Assembly (NCBI GenBank): GCA_965116355.1
Contig: OZ220679.1
Coordinates: forward strand, 682,001 to 746,000
Source: UBA1127 sp965116355
GTDB lineage: Bacteria > Chloroflexota > Dehalococcoidia > Lucifugimonadales > UBA1127
Direction: 5' to 3'
Length of the DNA stretch: 64,000 nt
Numbering within the stretch: position 1 is the first letter of the stretch; each line of letters starts with the position of its first letter. This document shows, one piece after another, positions 32,151 through 39,655 of the stretch. The notes beneath the pieces are model-generated. The model saw nothing but the letters and a program-made list of their open reading frames with translations, was not told where the DNA came from and searched no databases. A program made the position numbers and the translations under genes.

Positions 32151-32207
32151 CAATACCTACGGTATTCCCACATCGAACACGCGCGTCCGGGAGTACCGTA
32201 GGTATTG
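32151..32207. terminator. 19-bp near-perfect inverted repeat at convergent gene ends
   Basis: Arms 32151-32169 and 32189-32207 match at 18 of 19 positions, with a 19-nt loop. The repeat overlaps the last codons of the minus-strand gene and follows the PPOX stop by about 20 nt. It probably terminates both transcripts. Confidence 0.55.
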
Positions 32208-32975
32208 TTCTGCGATGAAGTTGAGCGCCTTGCGCGCCACCGCGAAGTTGTCCCGCAGCAGCTTCATCGGCTCCGCCAGCCCCGCGACGTGCGCCGTCGG
32301 GTGCTCCATCGCCGTGCCGTAGTGCCGCCGCCCCACCTCCGCGTACTCCTCCGCCGTCCGCCGCCACCGTCGACCGCCGCGAACCCCGCGCTGCCCGGCC
32401 GAGGCCGCGCTGCTTGGGAAGATGCCCAGGATGAAGAGGCACACGTCAGCGATGCGCTTGAAGTACCGGAACCGGTGCTCCTCGTCCACCGACGCCGCCA
32501 GCCGTGCCAGGCTGTCGATGTCCATGTCGCTGAAGCGCACGCGGCGCCACGTCCCCCGCCGCACCCGAACCGGCATGACGTAGCTCTCGACGCGCGTGAA
32601 CGACGCCAGCATGGCTGCCAGGTAGTCGGTCACCGTCGGCTTGCCGAGGAATCCGCCCACGTCGTCCGAGTCGAAGACCACGACGGTCTCGCTCCCGGAG
32701 CGCTCCAGCGTGTGGCTCACCTGCCCCAGGTCCTTCCGAGCGCGGCGCAGCAACACCTGGAAGTACAGGGTGGGCGAGATGCGCAGCAATTCTTCGTCTG
32801 CTGACGCTGCCTTGTCGAAGACGCGCCCGTCGGAGAGGACGGCGTCCCGGAAGCTGGGGTCGCTTCGCACGAGTTGCCGCAGCCCCTCCGGCGAGAGCCC
32901 GCCGGCCTCCACCTCGTCCACAACGAAGCGGATGTCGTCCTCTGTCAGCTCCAGCTCGTGGCGGTCGCGTTCCAC
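32157..32975 (-). CDS. Hypothetical protein
   Basis: A 272-aa protein that I do not recognise. It is charged and soluble, starting ELELTEDDIRFVVDEVEAGG. A conserved-looking middle (VVVFDSDDVGGFLGKPTVTDYLAAML) is followed by the hydrophobic stretch RIADVCLFILGIFPSSAAS, a basic linker (GVRGGRRWRRT) and a helical C-terminus (LLRDNFAVARKALNFIAEQYL). The hydrophobic patch may be a buried helix rather than a membrane span. Its 3' end forms one arm of a long inverted repeat. No operon partner is evident. Confidence 0.6.
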   Translation of the reverse strand: MERDRHELELTEDDIRFVVDEVEAGGLSPEGLRQLVRSDPSFRDAVLSDGRVFDKAASADEELLRISPTLYFQVLLRRARKDLGQVSHTLERSGSETVVVFDSDDVGGFLGKPTVTDYLAAMLASFTRVESYVMPVRVRRGTWRRVRFSDMDIDSLARLAASVDEEHRFRYFKRIADVCLFILGIFPSSAASAGQRGVRGGRRWRRTAEEYAEVGRRHYGTAMEHPTAHVAGLAEPMKLLRDNFAVARKALNFIAEQYLRYSRTRVFDVGIP

Positions 32976-33081
32976 CGAGGCGCACCTGCGTCGACTGGTT
33001 TGCGGGGGCGCTCCCCCGGATGGTCTAGCATACCAGAGCCGTCCACCCGTTCACGCTCTCCCGGCATCCGGCAGACGCGAA

Positions 33082-33115
33082 GCGGCCCGCCCTCCGAATC
33101 TGGAGGGCGGGCCGC
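33082..33115 (-). terminator. Hairpin after the binding-protein-like gene
   Basis: A 14-bp perfect stem (33082-33095 with 33102-33115) and a 6-nt loop, 25 nt beyond the minus-strand stop at 33140. There is no strong U-tract. Confidence 0.6.
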
Positions 33116-33139
33116 CGCTCATGGCGATGCAGGCGTCGT

Positions 33140-34075
33140 CTAGCCGAGGCTCACCGTGCTCGGATGGAAGACATCCTCGACCGCCACGCGGTTCGGAATG
33201 ACCTTCTGGTCCAGGCAGGCCTCAATGATGGCCTCCATGGTGACGCGGTTGGCCTCGATCCCGTAGGGCAGCGGGTCCCCGCCCAGGTCCTCGCCGTTCC
33301 GCACAATGGCCTGGTCCGCGTCAGAGAGGTCCGTTCCGGCTGCCAGCTTGTCCATGTAGGAGGCTTTGGCGGTCTTGAAGATGTTGTAGACCTCCTCCGC
33401 CAGCCACGGGTTCGCCTCGAGCAGCTCATCCTTGACGACGACGGTGTGGTTGATGGGAAAGACGCCGGTGTCCTTGAAGAACTGCACCGCCGCCCCCCGC
33501 GCGCCGCCGATGAGGGGTTTCACGTCCTCCGACTCGACGTTGCCAATGCCGATGCCGGCCGCAAGCTCGCCTGAAACCAGCATGTCCGGCAGACTCGAGC
33601 CCTCCGGGGCGGGGACGACGTTCGGCGGGTACTCGTACTCGGCCACGTGCTCGTCGCCGGCCAGCACCCACGTGATCTTGTTGATGTCCACGCCGTAGCC
33701 CTGCGAAAGGATGCCGCGCACCCATACGCCAGTGGTCACCGTCCACCCGCGGACGCCCACCTTCTTGCCCTCCAGGTCCTTGGGGCTTGAGACGCCCACC
33801 TTGGTGTTGTGGACGATGGCCCCGTGGTGGAAGCCGCGCACGGGGAAGACGGGGATGGCCGTGATGGGCTTGTTGAACGACTTGGCGCACAGGTACGTGG
33901 AGATCGCCATCTCCGAAACATCGAACTCCAGGCCGCGGATCATGCGCCGGAAGGCATTGATGATGGGGCTGACCTCCACCCAGTCGAGGGCCAGCCGGTC
34001 ATTGTTCAGTGCCCCGTCAACAATGTCCTTGGTATGACCGTAGTTGCCGGTGGCGGTTGTGAGATTGAGCGCCAT
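33140..34075 (-). CDS. Periplasmic-binding-fold protein similar to 4,5-dihydroxyphthalate decarboxylase
   Basis: A 311-aa protein with the type 2 periplasmic-binding fold. The opening ATGNYGHTKDIVDGAL, the central FDVSEMAISTYLCAKSFNKPITAIPVFPVRGFHHGAIVHN and GKKVGVRGWTVTTGVWVRGIL are like 4,5-dihydroxyphthalate decarboxylase (Pht5) and related ABC-type binding proteins. It has no signal peptide, which favours a cytoplasmic enzyme. ATG 34075 has AAAGGAGG at about 7 nt. An upstream promoter and a leader inverted repeat suggest regulation. The exact reaction is uncertain. Confidence 0.75.
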   Translation of the reverse strand: MALNLTTATGNYGHTKDIVDGALNNDRLALDWVEVSPIINAFRRMIRGLEFDVSEMAISTYLCAKSFNKPITAIPVFPVRGFHHGAIVHNTKVGVSSPKDLEGKKVGVRGWTVTTGVWVRGILSQGYGVDINKITWVLAGDEHVAEYEYPPNVVPAPEGSSLPDMLVSGELAAGIGIGNVESEDVKPLIGGARGAAVQFFKDTGVFPINHTVVVKDELLEANPWLAEEVYNIFKTAKASYMDKLAAGTDLSDADQAIVRNGEDLGGDPLPYGIEANRVTMEAIIEACLDQKVIPNRVAVEDVFHPSTVSLG

Positions 34076-34097
34076 GGTGGAGCCTCCTTTGCAGCAC

Positions 34098-34128
34098 AGG
34101 GCAAGGTCTGAAATTCTGGTCTTGCCCT
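34098..34128. promoter_or_regulatory. Inverted repeat in the leader of the binding-protein-like gene
   Basis: AGGGCAAG (34098-34105) and CTTGCCCT (34121-34128), separated by 15 nt. It lies between the -10 and the ribosome-binding site, so it may be an operator or a leader hairpin. Confidence 0.4.
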
Positions 34129-34157
34129 TGTGTAGCAGAAACAACGTATGGGGTCAA
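34129..34157 (-). promoter_or_regulatory. Promoter of the gene at 34075
   Basis: TTGACC (34157-34152), 17 nt, TACACA (34134-34129) on the minus strand. Confidence 0.5.
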
Positions 34158-34239
34158 CCCGCCCGCCCGTTTACAGCAGCCCTTCGTTGGCGGATACTGC
34201 TAGTGTCACTGTGCGAATCGTGTCCAGGGGATGTGTCAC

Positions 34240-35286
34240 ATGATAGTTGTCATGCAACAGGGCTGCACCGACGAGCAGATCGAGCGGGTGCAGGAGGCCA
34301 TCGAGAGCAAGCCCGGGTTCCAGGCCCCCGTCTGGCGCGGCGAGGAGCGTTCCGTCATCGGCGTCATCGGCCACATTTACCCCGAGCTCCAGTCGGAGCT
34401 CCAGCTGCTGCCCGGCGTCGTCGAGGTGCTCCGCGTCTCGAAGCCGTACAAGCTCGCCGGCCGCGAGTTTCGCCCCGGCGACACGCTCATCACCGTCGGC
34501 GACGTGACCATCGGCGGGAACGAGATGGTCGTCATGGCGGGCCCGTGCTCCGTCGAGGGCGAGGAGCAGCTGCTCTCCACGGCGCGCATTGCTAAGGAAT
34601 CCGGCGCGCGCATCCTGCGGGGGGGCGCCTTCAAGCCCAGGTCGTCGCCCTACAGCTTCCGAGGCATGGGCGTCGACGGGCTCAAGCTGCTTGCCGAGGC
34701 CCGCGCTGAGACGGGGTTGCCCGTCGTCACGGAGGTGATGACGGCCGAGGACGTCGAGATCGTCGCCGAGTATGCCGACATCCTGCAGGTCGGCGCCCGC
34801 AACGTGCAGAACTTCATCCTGCTGGATGAGGTCGGCAAGGTGAACAAGCCGGTGCTGCTGAAGCGCGGATTCGCCACGACGTACGAGGAGTGGCTGCTCT
34901 CCGCCGAGTACATCATGGCAGGCGGCAACTACGAGGTTATCCTCTGCGAGCGCGGCATCCGCACGTTCGAGGAGTACACGCGCAACACGCTTGACCTCGC
35001 CGCCATTCCCGTCATCAAGCGCCTCAGCCACCTGCCCGTCGTCGCTGACCCCAGCCACGGCACGGGCCGCTGGCACCTGGTGCCGCCGATGGCGCTGGCC
35101 GCCGTGGCAGCCGGCTGCCACGGCCTGATCATCGAGGTGCACCCCAACCCGGACAAGGCGCTCTCGGACGGCCCGCAGTCGCTGACCTTTGAGAACTTCC
35201 AGATTCTGATGACTGGCCTTCGCGCCGTCGCCGCCGCGGTCGGCCGTGAGGTCGCCCCGCCCGTCGAGGCGGCCGCCGGCGGCTAG
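34240..35286 (+). CDS. aroF: 3-deoxy-7-phosphoheptulonate (DAHP) synthase
   Basis: This enzyme condenses phosphoenolpyruvate and erythrose 4-phosphate, the first step of the shikimate pathway. The 348-aa product is of the type with an N-terminal ferredoxin-like regulatory domain (residues 1-70) followed by the barrel. Barrel motifs are AGPCSVE, LRGGAFKPRSSPYSFRG, VGARNVQNF, LLKRG, DPSHGTGRW and EVHPNPDKALSDGPQSL. ATG 34240 is preferred over ATG 34231 because AGGGG is then about 9 nt upstream. It stands alone, followed by ribF with its own promoter. Confidence 0.95.
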   Translation: MIVVMQQGCTDEQIERVQEAIESKPGFQAPVWRGEERSVIGVIGHIYPELQSELQLLPGVVEVLRVSKPYKLAGREFRPGDTLITVGDVTIGGNEMVVMAGPCSVEGEEQLLSTARIAKESGARILRGGAFKPRSSPYSFRGMGVDGLKLLAEARAETGLPVVTEVMTAEDVEIVAEYADILQVGARNVQNFILLDEVGKVNKPVLLKRGFATTYEEWLLSAEYIMAGGNYEVILCERGIRTFEEYTRNTLDLAAIPVIKRLSHLPVVADPSHGTGRWHLVPPMALAAVAAGCHGLIIEVHPNPDKALSDGPQSLTFENFQILMTGLRAVAAAVGREVAPPVEAAAGG

Positions 35287-35307
35287 CGAGGGCGCCGTCC
35301 GCCGTCG

Positions 35308-35337
35308 TTGACCCCCCTTTGAGGGGCGTGCTAGGAT
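35308..35337 (+). promoter_or_regulatory. Promoter of ribF
   Basis: TTGACC (35308-35313), 18 nt, TAGGAT (35332-35337). No FMN riboswitch is visible. Confidence 0.5.
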
Positions 35338-35386
35338 TCGCCAACTGTGCCGCGGAGCGGCCCGGCCAACGCCATGCAGGGCGACT

Positions 35387-36334
35387 ATGACCGTACTCGA
35401 TGAACTTGCCCGGCTGCACTCGGACAACCCCACCGTCGTGACCGTCGGCATGTTCGATGGGGTGCATCGCGGCCACCAGTACCTCATCCAACGGCTCAAG
35501 GAGGCGGCCGCGCGGAAGGGCTGCGCCAGCGCCGTCATCACCTTCACCAACCACCCGCGCTCCGTCATGCGCCCCGACTCCCGCGTCCCCTTGCTGAATT
35601 CGCCCGAGGACCGTCTCCGCCTCATCAGTGAACAGGGCGTCGACCTCGTAGTGCCGCTGAGCTTCACCCTGGAGTTCTCATACCTGCGGGCGAGGGAGTT
35701 CGCCGAGGTGCTCATCAACAGCCTGAACATGAAGGGGTTGGTCGTCGGGCCGGACTTCGCATTCGGCTACCAGCGCGAGGGAACGGCGGAGGTGCTGGCC
35801 GCGCTGGGCGAGGAGCTGGGGTTCACGGTCGAGGTGGTGCAGCCCGTCTCCTTCGATGACCTCGTGGTCAGCAGCACCGAGGTCCGCAAGTGCGTCGAGG
35901 CCGGCGACATGGGGCACGCGGCGGCGATGCTGGGCCACGCGTTCACTATCTCCGGCTTTGTCGTCGAGGGCGACAAGCGCGGGCGCACCATCGGCTTCCC
36001 CACCGCCAACATCGCCGTGCAGCCCGGCTGCATCGTCCCCGCCCACGGCGTCTACGCCACGTGGGCGCTGGCCGATGGCCGGGCGCGCCTCTCGGCGACC
36101 AACATTGGCGTCCGGCCCACTTTCGGCGGCGGCGCCCGGCAGATCGAGACGCACCTGCTGGACTACGACGGCGACCTGTACAACGCCAAGCTCTGGGTCG
36201 CCTTCTCCCGCAAGCTCCGCAATGAGCAGCCCTTTAGCGGCCTCGACGCCCTCGTCGAGCAGCTCCGCCGCGACGTCGAGGCCGCGCGCGCGGCCCTCGA
36301 GGAGGACCGCGAGCTGCTCCCCGCCGGGTGGTAG
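35387..36334 (+). CDS. ribF: Bifunctional riboflavin kinase/FAD synthetase
   Basis: RibF phosphorylates riboflavin to FMN and adenylates FMN to FAD. The N-terminal adenylyltransferase domain has GMFDGVHRGHQ (residues 21-31) and VSSTEVRKCVEAGD. The C-terminal flavokinase has GRTIGFPTANI (near residue 203) and ATNIGVRPTFGG. Length 315 aa is typical. It starts at ATG 35387 and is followed by a compound repeat and tyrS. Confidence 0.95.
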   Translation: MTVLDELARLHSDNPTVVTVGMFDGVHRGHQYLIQRLKEAAARKGCASAVITFTNHPRSVMRPDSRVPLLNSPEDRLRLISEQGVDLVVPLSFTLEFSYLRAREFAEVLINSLNMKGLVVGPDFAFGYQREGTAEVLAALGEELGFTVEVVQPVSFDDLVVSSTEVRKCVEAGDMGHAAAMLGHAFTISGFVVEGDKRGRTIGFPTANIAVQPGCIVPAHGVYATWALADGRARLSATNIGVRPTFGGGARQIETHLLDYDGDLYNAKLWVAFSRKLRNEQPFSGLDALVEQLRRDVEAARAALEEDRELLPAGW

Positions 36335-36343
36335 GCCGCCGCC

Positions 36344-36400
36344 CGTTCGCCCTGACTCCGTCCTGAGGCACTCGAAGCCTGTCCTGAGCTTCTCGAAGGG
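36344..36400. repeat. Compound family A repeat
   Basis: GTTCGCCCTGACTCC followed by two further CCTGAG...CTCGAAG units, just after the ribF stop. A similar compound form is at 45286-45350. Confidence 0.65.
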
Positions 36401-36437
36401 GGCACGCCCTTCTTTCGCAGGATTCCCCACCTTGCCG

Positions 36438-36443
36438 TACAAT
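36438..36443 (+). promoter_or_regulatory. -10 element of tyrS
   Basis: TACAAT, 34 nt before the start. There is no T-box leader. Confidence 0.4.
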
Positions 36444-36477
36444 GGATGGCAAGCAGGCCCCTGACTGAGAGGTAGCT

Positions 36478-37743
36478 ATGGCTATATCACAAGAAGACCT
36501 CCGCACCGTGATGGACCGGGGCGTCGCGGAGATCATCGACCGCAACGAGTTCCGCAAACTGCTGGACCGGGACAAGCCCCTCCGGCTCAAGATGGGCTTT
36601 GACCCCTCCAGCAAGGACATCCACCTAGGCCATGTGGTGGGCCTCCGCAAGCTGCGCCAGCTCCAGGACCTTGGCCACAAGGTGGTGCTCATCGTCGGCG
36701 ACTGGACGGCGCAGATCGGCGACCCCAGCGGCGTGTCGGCCACCCGCCCCGTGCTGACCCACGAGCAAGTGCAGGAGAATGCGCAGACGTACATGACCCA
36801 GTTTTTTAAAGTGGTCGACCGCGACCGGACGGAGGTCGTCTGGCAGAGCGAATGGTTCGGCAAGTTCAACCTCGCGGACGTCGTCCGGCTCACTGGCCCC
36901 TTCACCGTCGCCCAGATGCTCGCCCGCGAGGATTTCCGCCGCCGGTGGGACGCCAACCGGCCCATCGCCATCACGGAGCTGCTCTACCCGCTCCTGCAGG
37001 CGTACGACTCCGTCGTGGTGGAGTCGGACGTGGAGTTCGGCGGCACGGACCAGAAGTTCAACCTGCTCATGGGCCGCGAGCTCCAGGAGATGCGGGGCCA
37101 GCGCCCCCAACAGTGCTTCATGGTGCCCATCCTCGTCGGCACGGACGGCGTCCAGAAGATGAGCAAGAGCCTGGGCAACTACATCGGCGTAGACGAGGCC
37201 CCGGAGGAGCAGTACGGCAAGGCCCTCTCGCTGCCCGACGAACTCATCATCCCCTACTTCAACCTGCTCAGCGACCTCCCCACCACCGAGATCGATGAGA
37301 TGACCTCGGCGATGGAGGGTGGCGCCAACCCGATGGAGTTCAAGAAGCGGCTAGGCCGCGAGATCGTCGCGACGTTCTGGTCCGAGGAGGACGCCGCCGC
37401 CGCGCAGGCGCACTTCGAGCGGACGGTGCAGCGCGGCGAGGCCCCGGACGAGGCGCCGACGCTGTGGTTTGCGCGACCGGACGGCGCATCCGGCGCAGTC
37501 GCCGTCTCCAACGAACAGGGCGGCGCGAAGACGCTCGTCTCCCTGTCAACCGTGGAGTTTCTCTACCACCACCACGCCGAGCTCGGCCTCTCACAGAGCC
37601 GCACCGCCGCCAAACGGCTGGTGTCCCAGGGAGCCGTGGAGGTCGACGGCCAGCGCGCCGGCGACACGCTCGCCCTCCGCGACGGCTCCGTCGTGCGCGT
37701 CGGCAAGCGACGCTACCTCCGCCTGCTGGAGGACCGCCCCTAG
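36478..37743 (+). CDS. tyrS: Tyrosyl-tRNA synthetase
   Basis: TyrRS charges tRNA-Tyr. The 421-aa class I synthetase has the HIGH variant HLGH (49-52), KMSKS (227-231), the tyrosine pocket ELLYPLLQAYD and GGTDQKFN, and a C-terminal S4 RNA-binding domain (SQSRTAAKRLVSQGAVEVDGQRAGD). It matches the TyrZ-like subtype in length and in its HLGH motif. ATG 36478 has GAGAGG upstream. It is monocistronic and followed by a repeat island. Confidence 0.96.
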   Translation: MAISQEDLRTVMDRGVAEIIDRNEFRKLLDRDKPLRLKMGFDPSSKDIHLGHVVGLRKLRQLQDLGHKVVLIVGDWTAQIGDPSGVSATRPVLTHEQVQENAQTYMTQFFKVVDRDRTEVVWQSEWFGKFNLADVVRLTGPFTVAQMLAREDFRRRWDANRPIAITELLYPLLQAYDSVVVESDVEFGGTDQKFNLLMGRELQEMRGQRPQQCFMVPILVGTDGVQKMSKSLGNYIGVDEAPEEQYGKALSLPDELIIPYFNLLSDLPTTEIDEMTSAMEGGANPMEFKKRLGREIVATFWSEEDAAAAQAHFERTVQRGEAPDEAPTLWFARPDGASGAVAVSNEQGGAKTLVSLSTVEFLYHHHAELGLSQSRTAAKRLVSQGAVEVDGQRAGDTLALRDGSVVRVGKRRYLRLLEDRP

Positions 37744-37748
37744 CCGCC

Positions 37749-37945
37749 CGTCGTTCCTGCGCAGGCAGGAACCCCAACGTTCGCCGCCAACCCCCACCGT
37801 TCGCCCCGAGCCTATCCCCCAACTCCATCGTTTCACCGGCGAAAGCCGGTGCCCACACCCCCGTCGTTCCTGCACAGGCAGGAACCCCGACAAACGGAGC
37901 GCCCCCCATTCCGTTCGCCCTGAGGGAAATCGAAGGGTGAACGGG
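37749..37945. repeat. Cluster of family B, A and C repeats
   Basis: Family B hairpins are at 37749-37777 and 37861-37890, a truncated family A at 37799-37820, a family C relative (ACCGGC-GAAA-GCCGGT) at 37826-37855, and a family A copy with CCGTTC/GAACGG arms at 37911-37945. Confidence 0.7.
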
Positions 37946-38008
37946 GGCCGCTAGGCCCCCTGACACCACCTCCACGCGCGCCCGCGCCTGACCCCCTACT
38001 CTTCCCCC

Positions 38009-38086
38009 ATGAGCACGCAAGAGCATCGCCACGACAACCTGCCCGTTCAGACAAGCAAGCGCCTCAAGGACCCGAAGCAACCATGA
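38009..38086 (+). CDS. Tiny ORF, 25 codons, doubtful
   Basis: ATG 38009 to TGA 38084 encodes 25 residues, MSTQEHRHDNLPVQTSKRLK plus DPKQP. It is hydrophilic and basic. The upstream sequence (GACACCACC...C-rich...CCCCC-ATG) resembles that before the short ORF at 18479, and both share an N-x-x-V-x-x-S-x-[KR] pattern. It may be a fragment of the same unknown element. Confidence 0.25.
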   Translation: MSTQEHRHDNLPVQTSKRLKDPKQP

Positions 38087-38295
38087 CCCCTACCCGAATG
38101 GTTGACTTCCGCAATTCATTGCAGCTCAACCCGTTCCCAATACCGTTGACCCACTGCAGCACAATTGCGATTCAATGCAACTCAACCCCCTTGCAGCTAC
38201 GGACCTCCGGCAGTCGTTTTAGTCGTAATAGGCCCCTCCCGTATCTGGAAACGAAAAAACTCAATCCAAAACGCACGGAAACTCAACTCAATTCC

Positions 38296-38387
38296 CCGCC
38301 GCCCCATCCCCCGCTCCCTTGCGTAGGGGCGACTCGCCAGTCGCCCGCCTCGTCAGCAGGCGGGATCCCCGGCAAGTGGGGCGGCGG
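38296..38387. repeat. Nested inverted repeats before the aminotransferase gene
   Basis: Outer 11-bp arms CCGCCGCCCCA (38296-38306) and TGGGGCGGCGG (38377-38387). Inside are two perfect hairpins: GGGCGACT/AGTCGCCC (38327-38346) and CCCGCCT/AGGCGGG (38344-38364). Confidence 0.65.
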
Positions 38388-38483
38388 AACCCCCAGACCC
38401 CATCCCCTCCGCCTTCCATCCCCGCCGAGGCCTATGCTACTATCGATACGGCAAATCCCTTGAGCACACGCAGGAGGATCCTG

Positions 38484-39578
38484 GTGAACTTGCGCATACC
38501 GGGCCCCACGCCCTGTCCGGAGGACGTGCTGCTGGCGGGGGCCCAGCAGATGATCGACCACCGCGGCCCCGAGTTCGCGGACATCATTGCGAGGGTGCAT
38601 TCCGGCCTGCAGACCATCTTCGCAACCCAGAACGACGTCGCCATTCTGACCTCCTCCGGCACCGGCGCGATGGAGGCCGCCATCGTCAACACCCTCTCGC
38701 CGGGCGACCGGGTGATCAACGTGAGCATCGGCGTCTTTGGCGACCGCTTCGGCCAGATTGCCGAGGCCTACGGCGCCGAGGTGGTGAAGATGTCCGTCGA
38801 GCACGGCGCTCCCGCCGACCCCGACGCCATCGGCGCGGCGCTTGCCGGCGACCCCTCTATCAAGGCCGTGCTGGTAACCCACAACGAGACCTCCACAGGC
38901 GTCACCAACGACATCGGCGCTATCGCCCGAGCCGTGCGGGCCCATGACCGCCTGATGCTCGTCGACGCCATTAGCAGCGTCGGCTGCATCCCCGTCGAGA
39001 CGGACGCATGGGACTTGGACGTCGTCGTAACTGGCTCGCAGAAGGGATTCATGGTGCCCCCGGGTCTGGCCTTCGCGGCGGTGGGACCGAGGGCGAGGGA
39101 GGCCGCCAAGTCGGCCACGATGCCACGCTTCTACTTCGACTTTGAGAAGCACTTCAGCTACTTCCAGCAGGGGCAGACGCCGTGGACGCCGGCCGTGTCC
39201 GTCATGTTCTCCTTGGACCTCGCCGTGCAGAAGCTCCTCGCCGACGGCATAGAGTCTGTCTACACCAAGCACGCCAAGATCGCCGCGGACGTTCGGGCGG
39301 GCGTGAAGGCCCTCGGCCTCGAGCTTCTGGTGCAGGACGAGGCCTACGCCTCCAACACCGTCACCGCCGTCAAGGTGCCTGAGGGCGTCGAGCTTTCCAA
39401 GCTCCGCGGACTGATGCGCACCGAGCGGAACGTGGTGATGGCGGGCGGACAAGGCCCGCTGAGCAACTCCATCTTCCGCATTGGCCACATGGGCTACATC
39501 ACGGAGGACGACGTTGCTGACGTGATGGACTCGCTGGCTGCCGTATTGCCGCAAGTGGGCTTCCGGGTGGCCGCATAG
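38484..39578 (+). CDS. Class V aminotransferase (alanine-glyoxylate/serine-pyruvate type)
   Basis: A 364-aa PLP enzyme. The opening LRIPGPTPCPEDVL, the LTSSGTGAMEAA phosphate loop, LVDAISSVGCIPVETDAWDLDVVVTGSQKGF with PLP Lys187, and the GPLSNSIFRIGHMGY terminus are typical of the serine-glyoxylate/alanine-glyoxylate group. The GTG start at 38484 has a perfect AGGAGG at 6-nt spacing. serA follows 77 nt later, which suggests it supplies or replaces a transaminase step of serine metabolism. The exact donor is unknown. Confidence 0.9.
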   Translation: MNLRIPGPTPCPEDVLLAGAQQMIDHRGPEFADIIARVHSGLQTIFATQNDVAILTSSGTGAMEAAIVNTLSPGDRVINVSIGVFGDRFGQIAEAYGAEVVKMSVEHGAPADPDAIGAALAGDPSIKAVLVTHNETSTGVTNDIGAIARAVRAHDRLMLVDAISSVGCIPVETDAWDLDVVVTGSQKGFMVPPGLAFAAVGPRAREAAKSATMPRFYFDFEKHFSYFQQGQTPWTPAVSVMFSLDLAVQKLLADGIESVYTKHAKIAADVRAGVKALGLELLVQDEAYASNTVTAVKVPEGVELSKLRGLMRTERNVVMAGGQGPLSNSIFRIGHMGYITEDDVADVMDSLAAVLPQVGFRVAA

Positions 39579-39655
39579 TCCTATACGACGACATCAGGGG
39601 GAGGGCCAGTGGGGCGCCGTCTCACGGTCTGTGAAGCAAAGGCACAGGGGAGGCA

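Larger units (their letters stand above)
37744..38483. other. Non-coding repeat island (about 740 bp)
   Basis: It contains family B, A, C, B and A copies (37749-37945), a 25-codon small ORF (38009), an AT-rich tract with repeats of GCAACTCAACCC type (about 38110-38295) and nested inverted repeats (38296-38387). No other gene is supported. Compare 18167-18936. Confidence 0.6.

Noticed and set aside
35287..35386. FMN riboswitch before ribF
   Set aside because: The gap is too short and no RFN-element motifs are visible.
36401..36477. T-box leader for tyrS
   Set aside because: The conserved T-box antiterminator sequence is absent and the leader is too short.
37749..37945. Repeat cluster considered as a CRISPR array
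   Set aside because: The units belong to different hairpin families, spacing is irregular, spacers are not unique fixed-length sequences and no cas genes are present.
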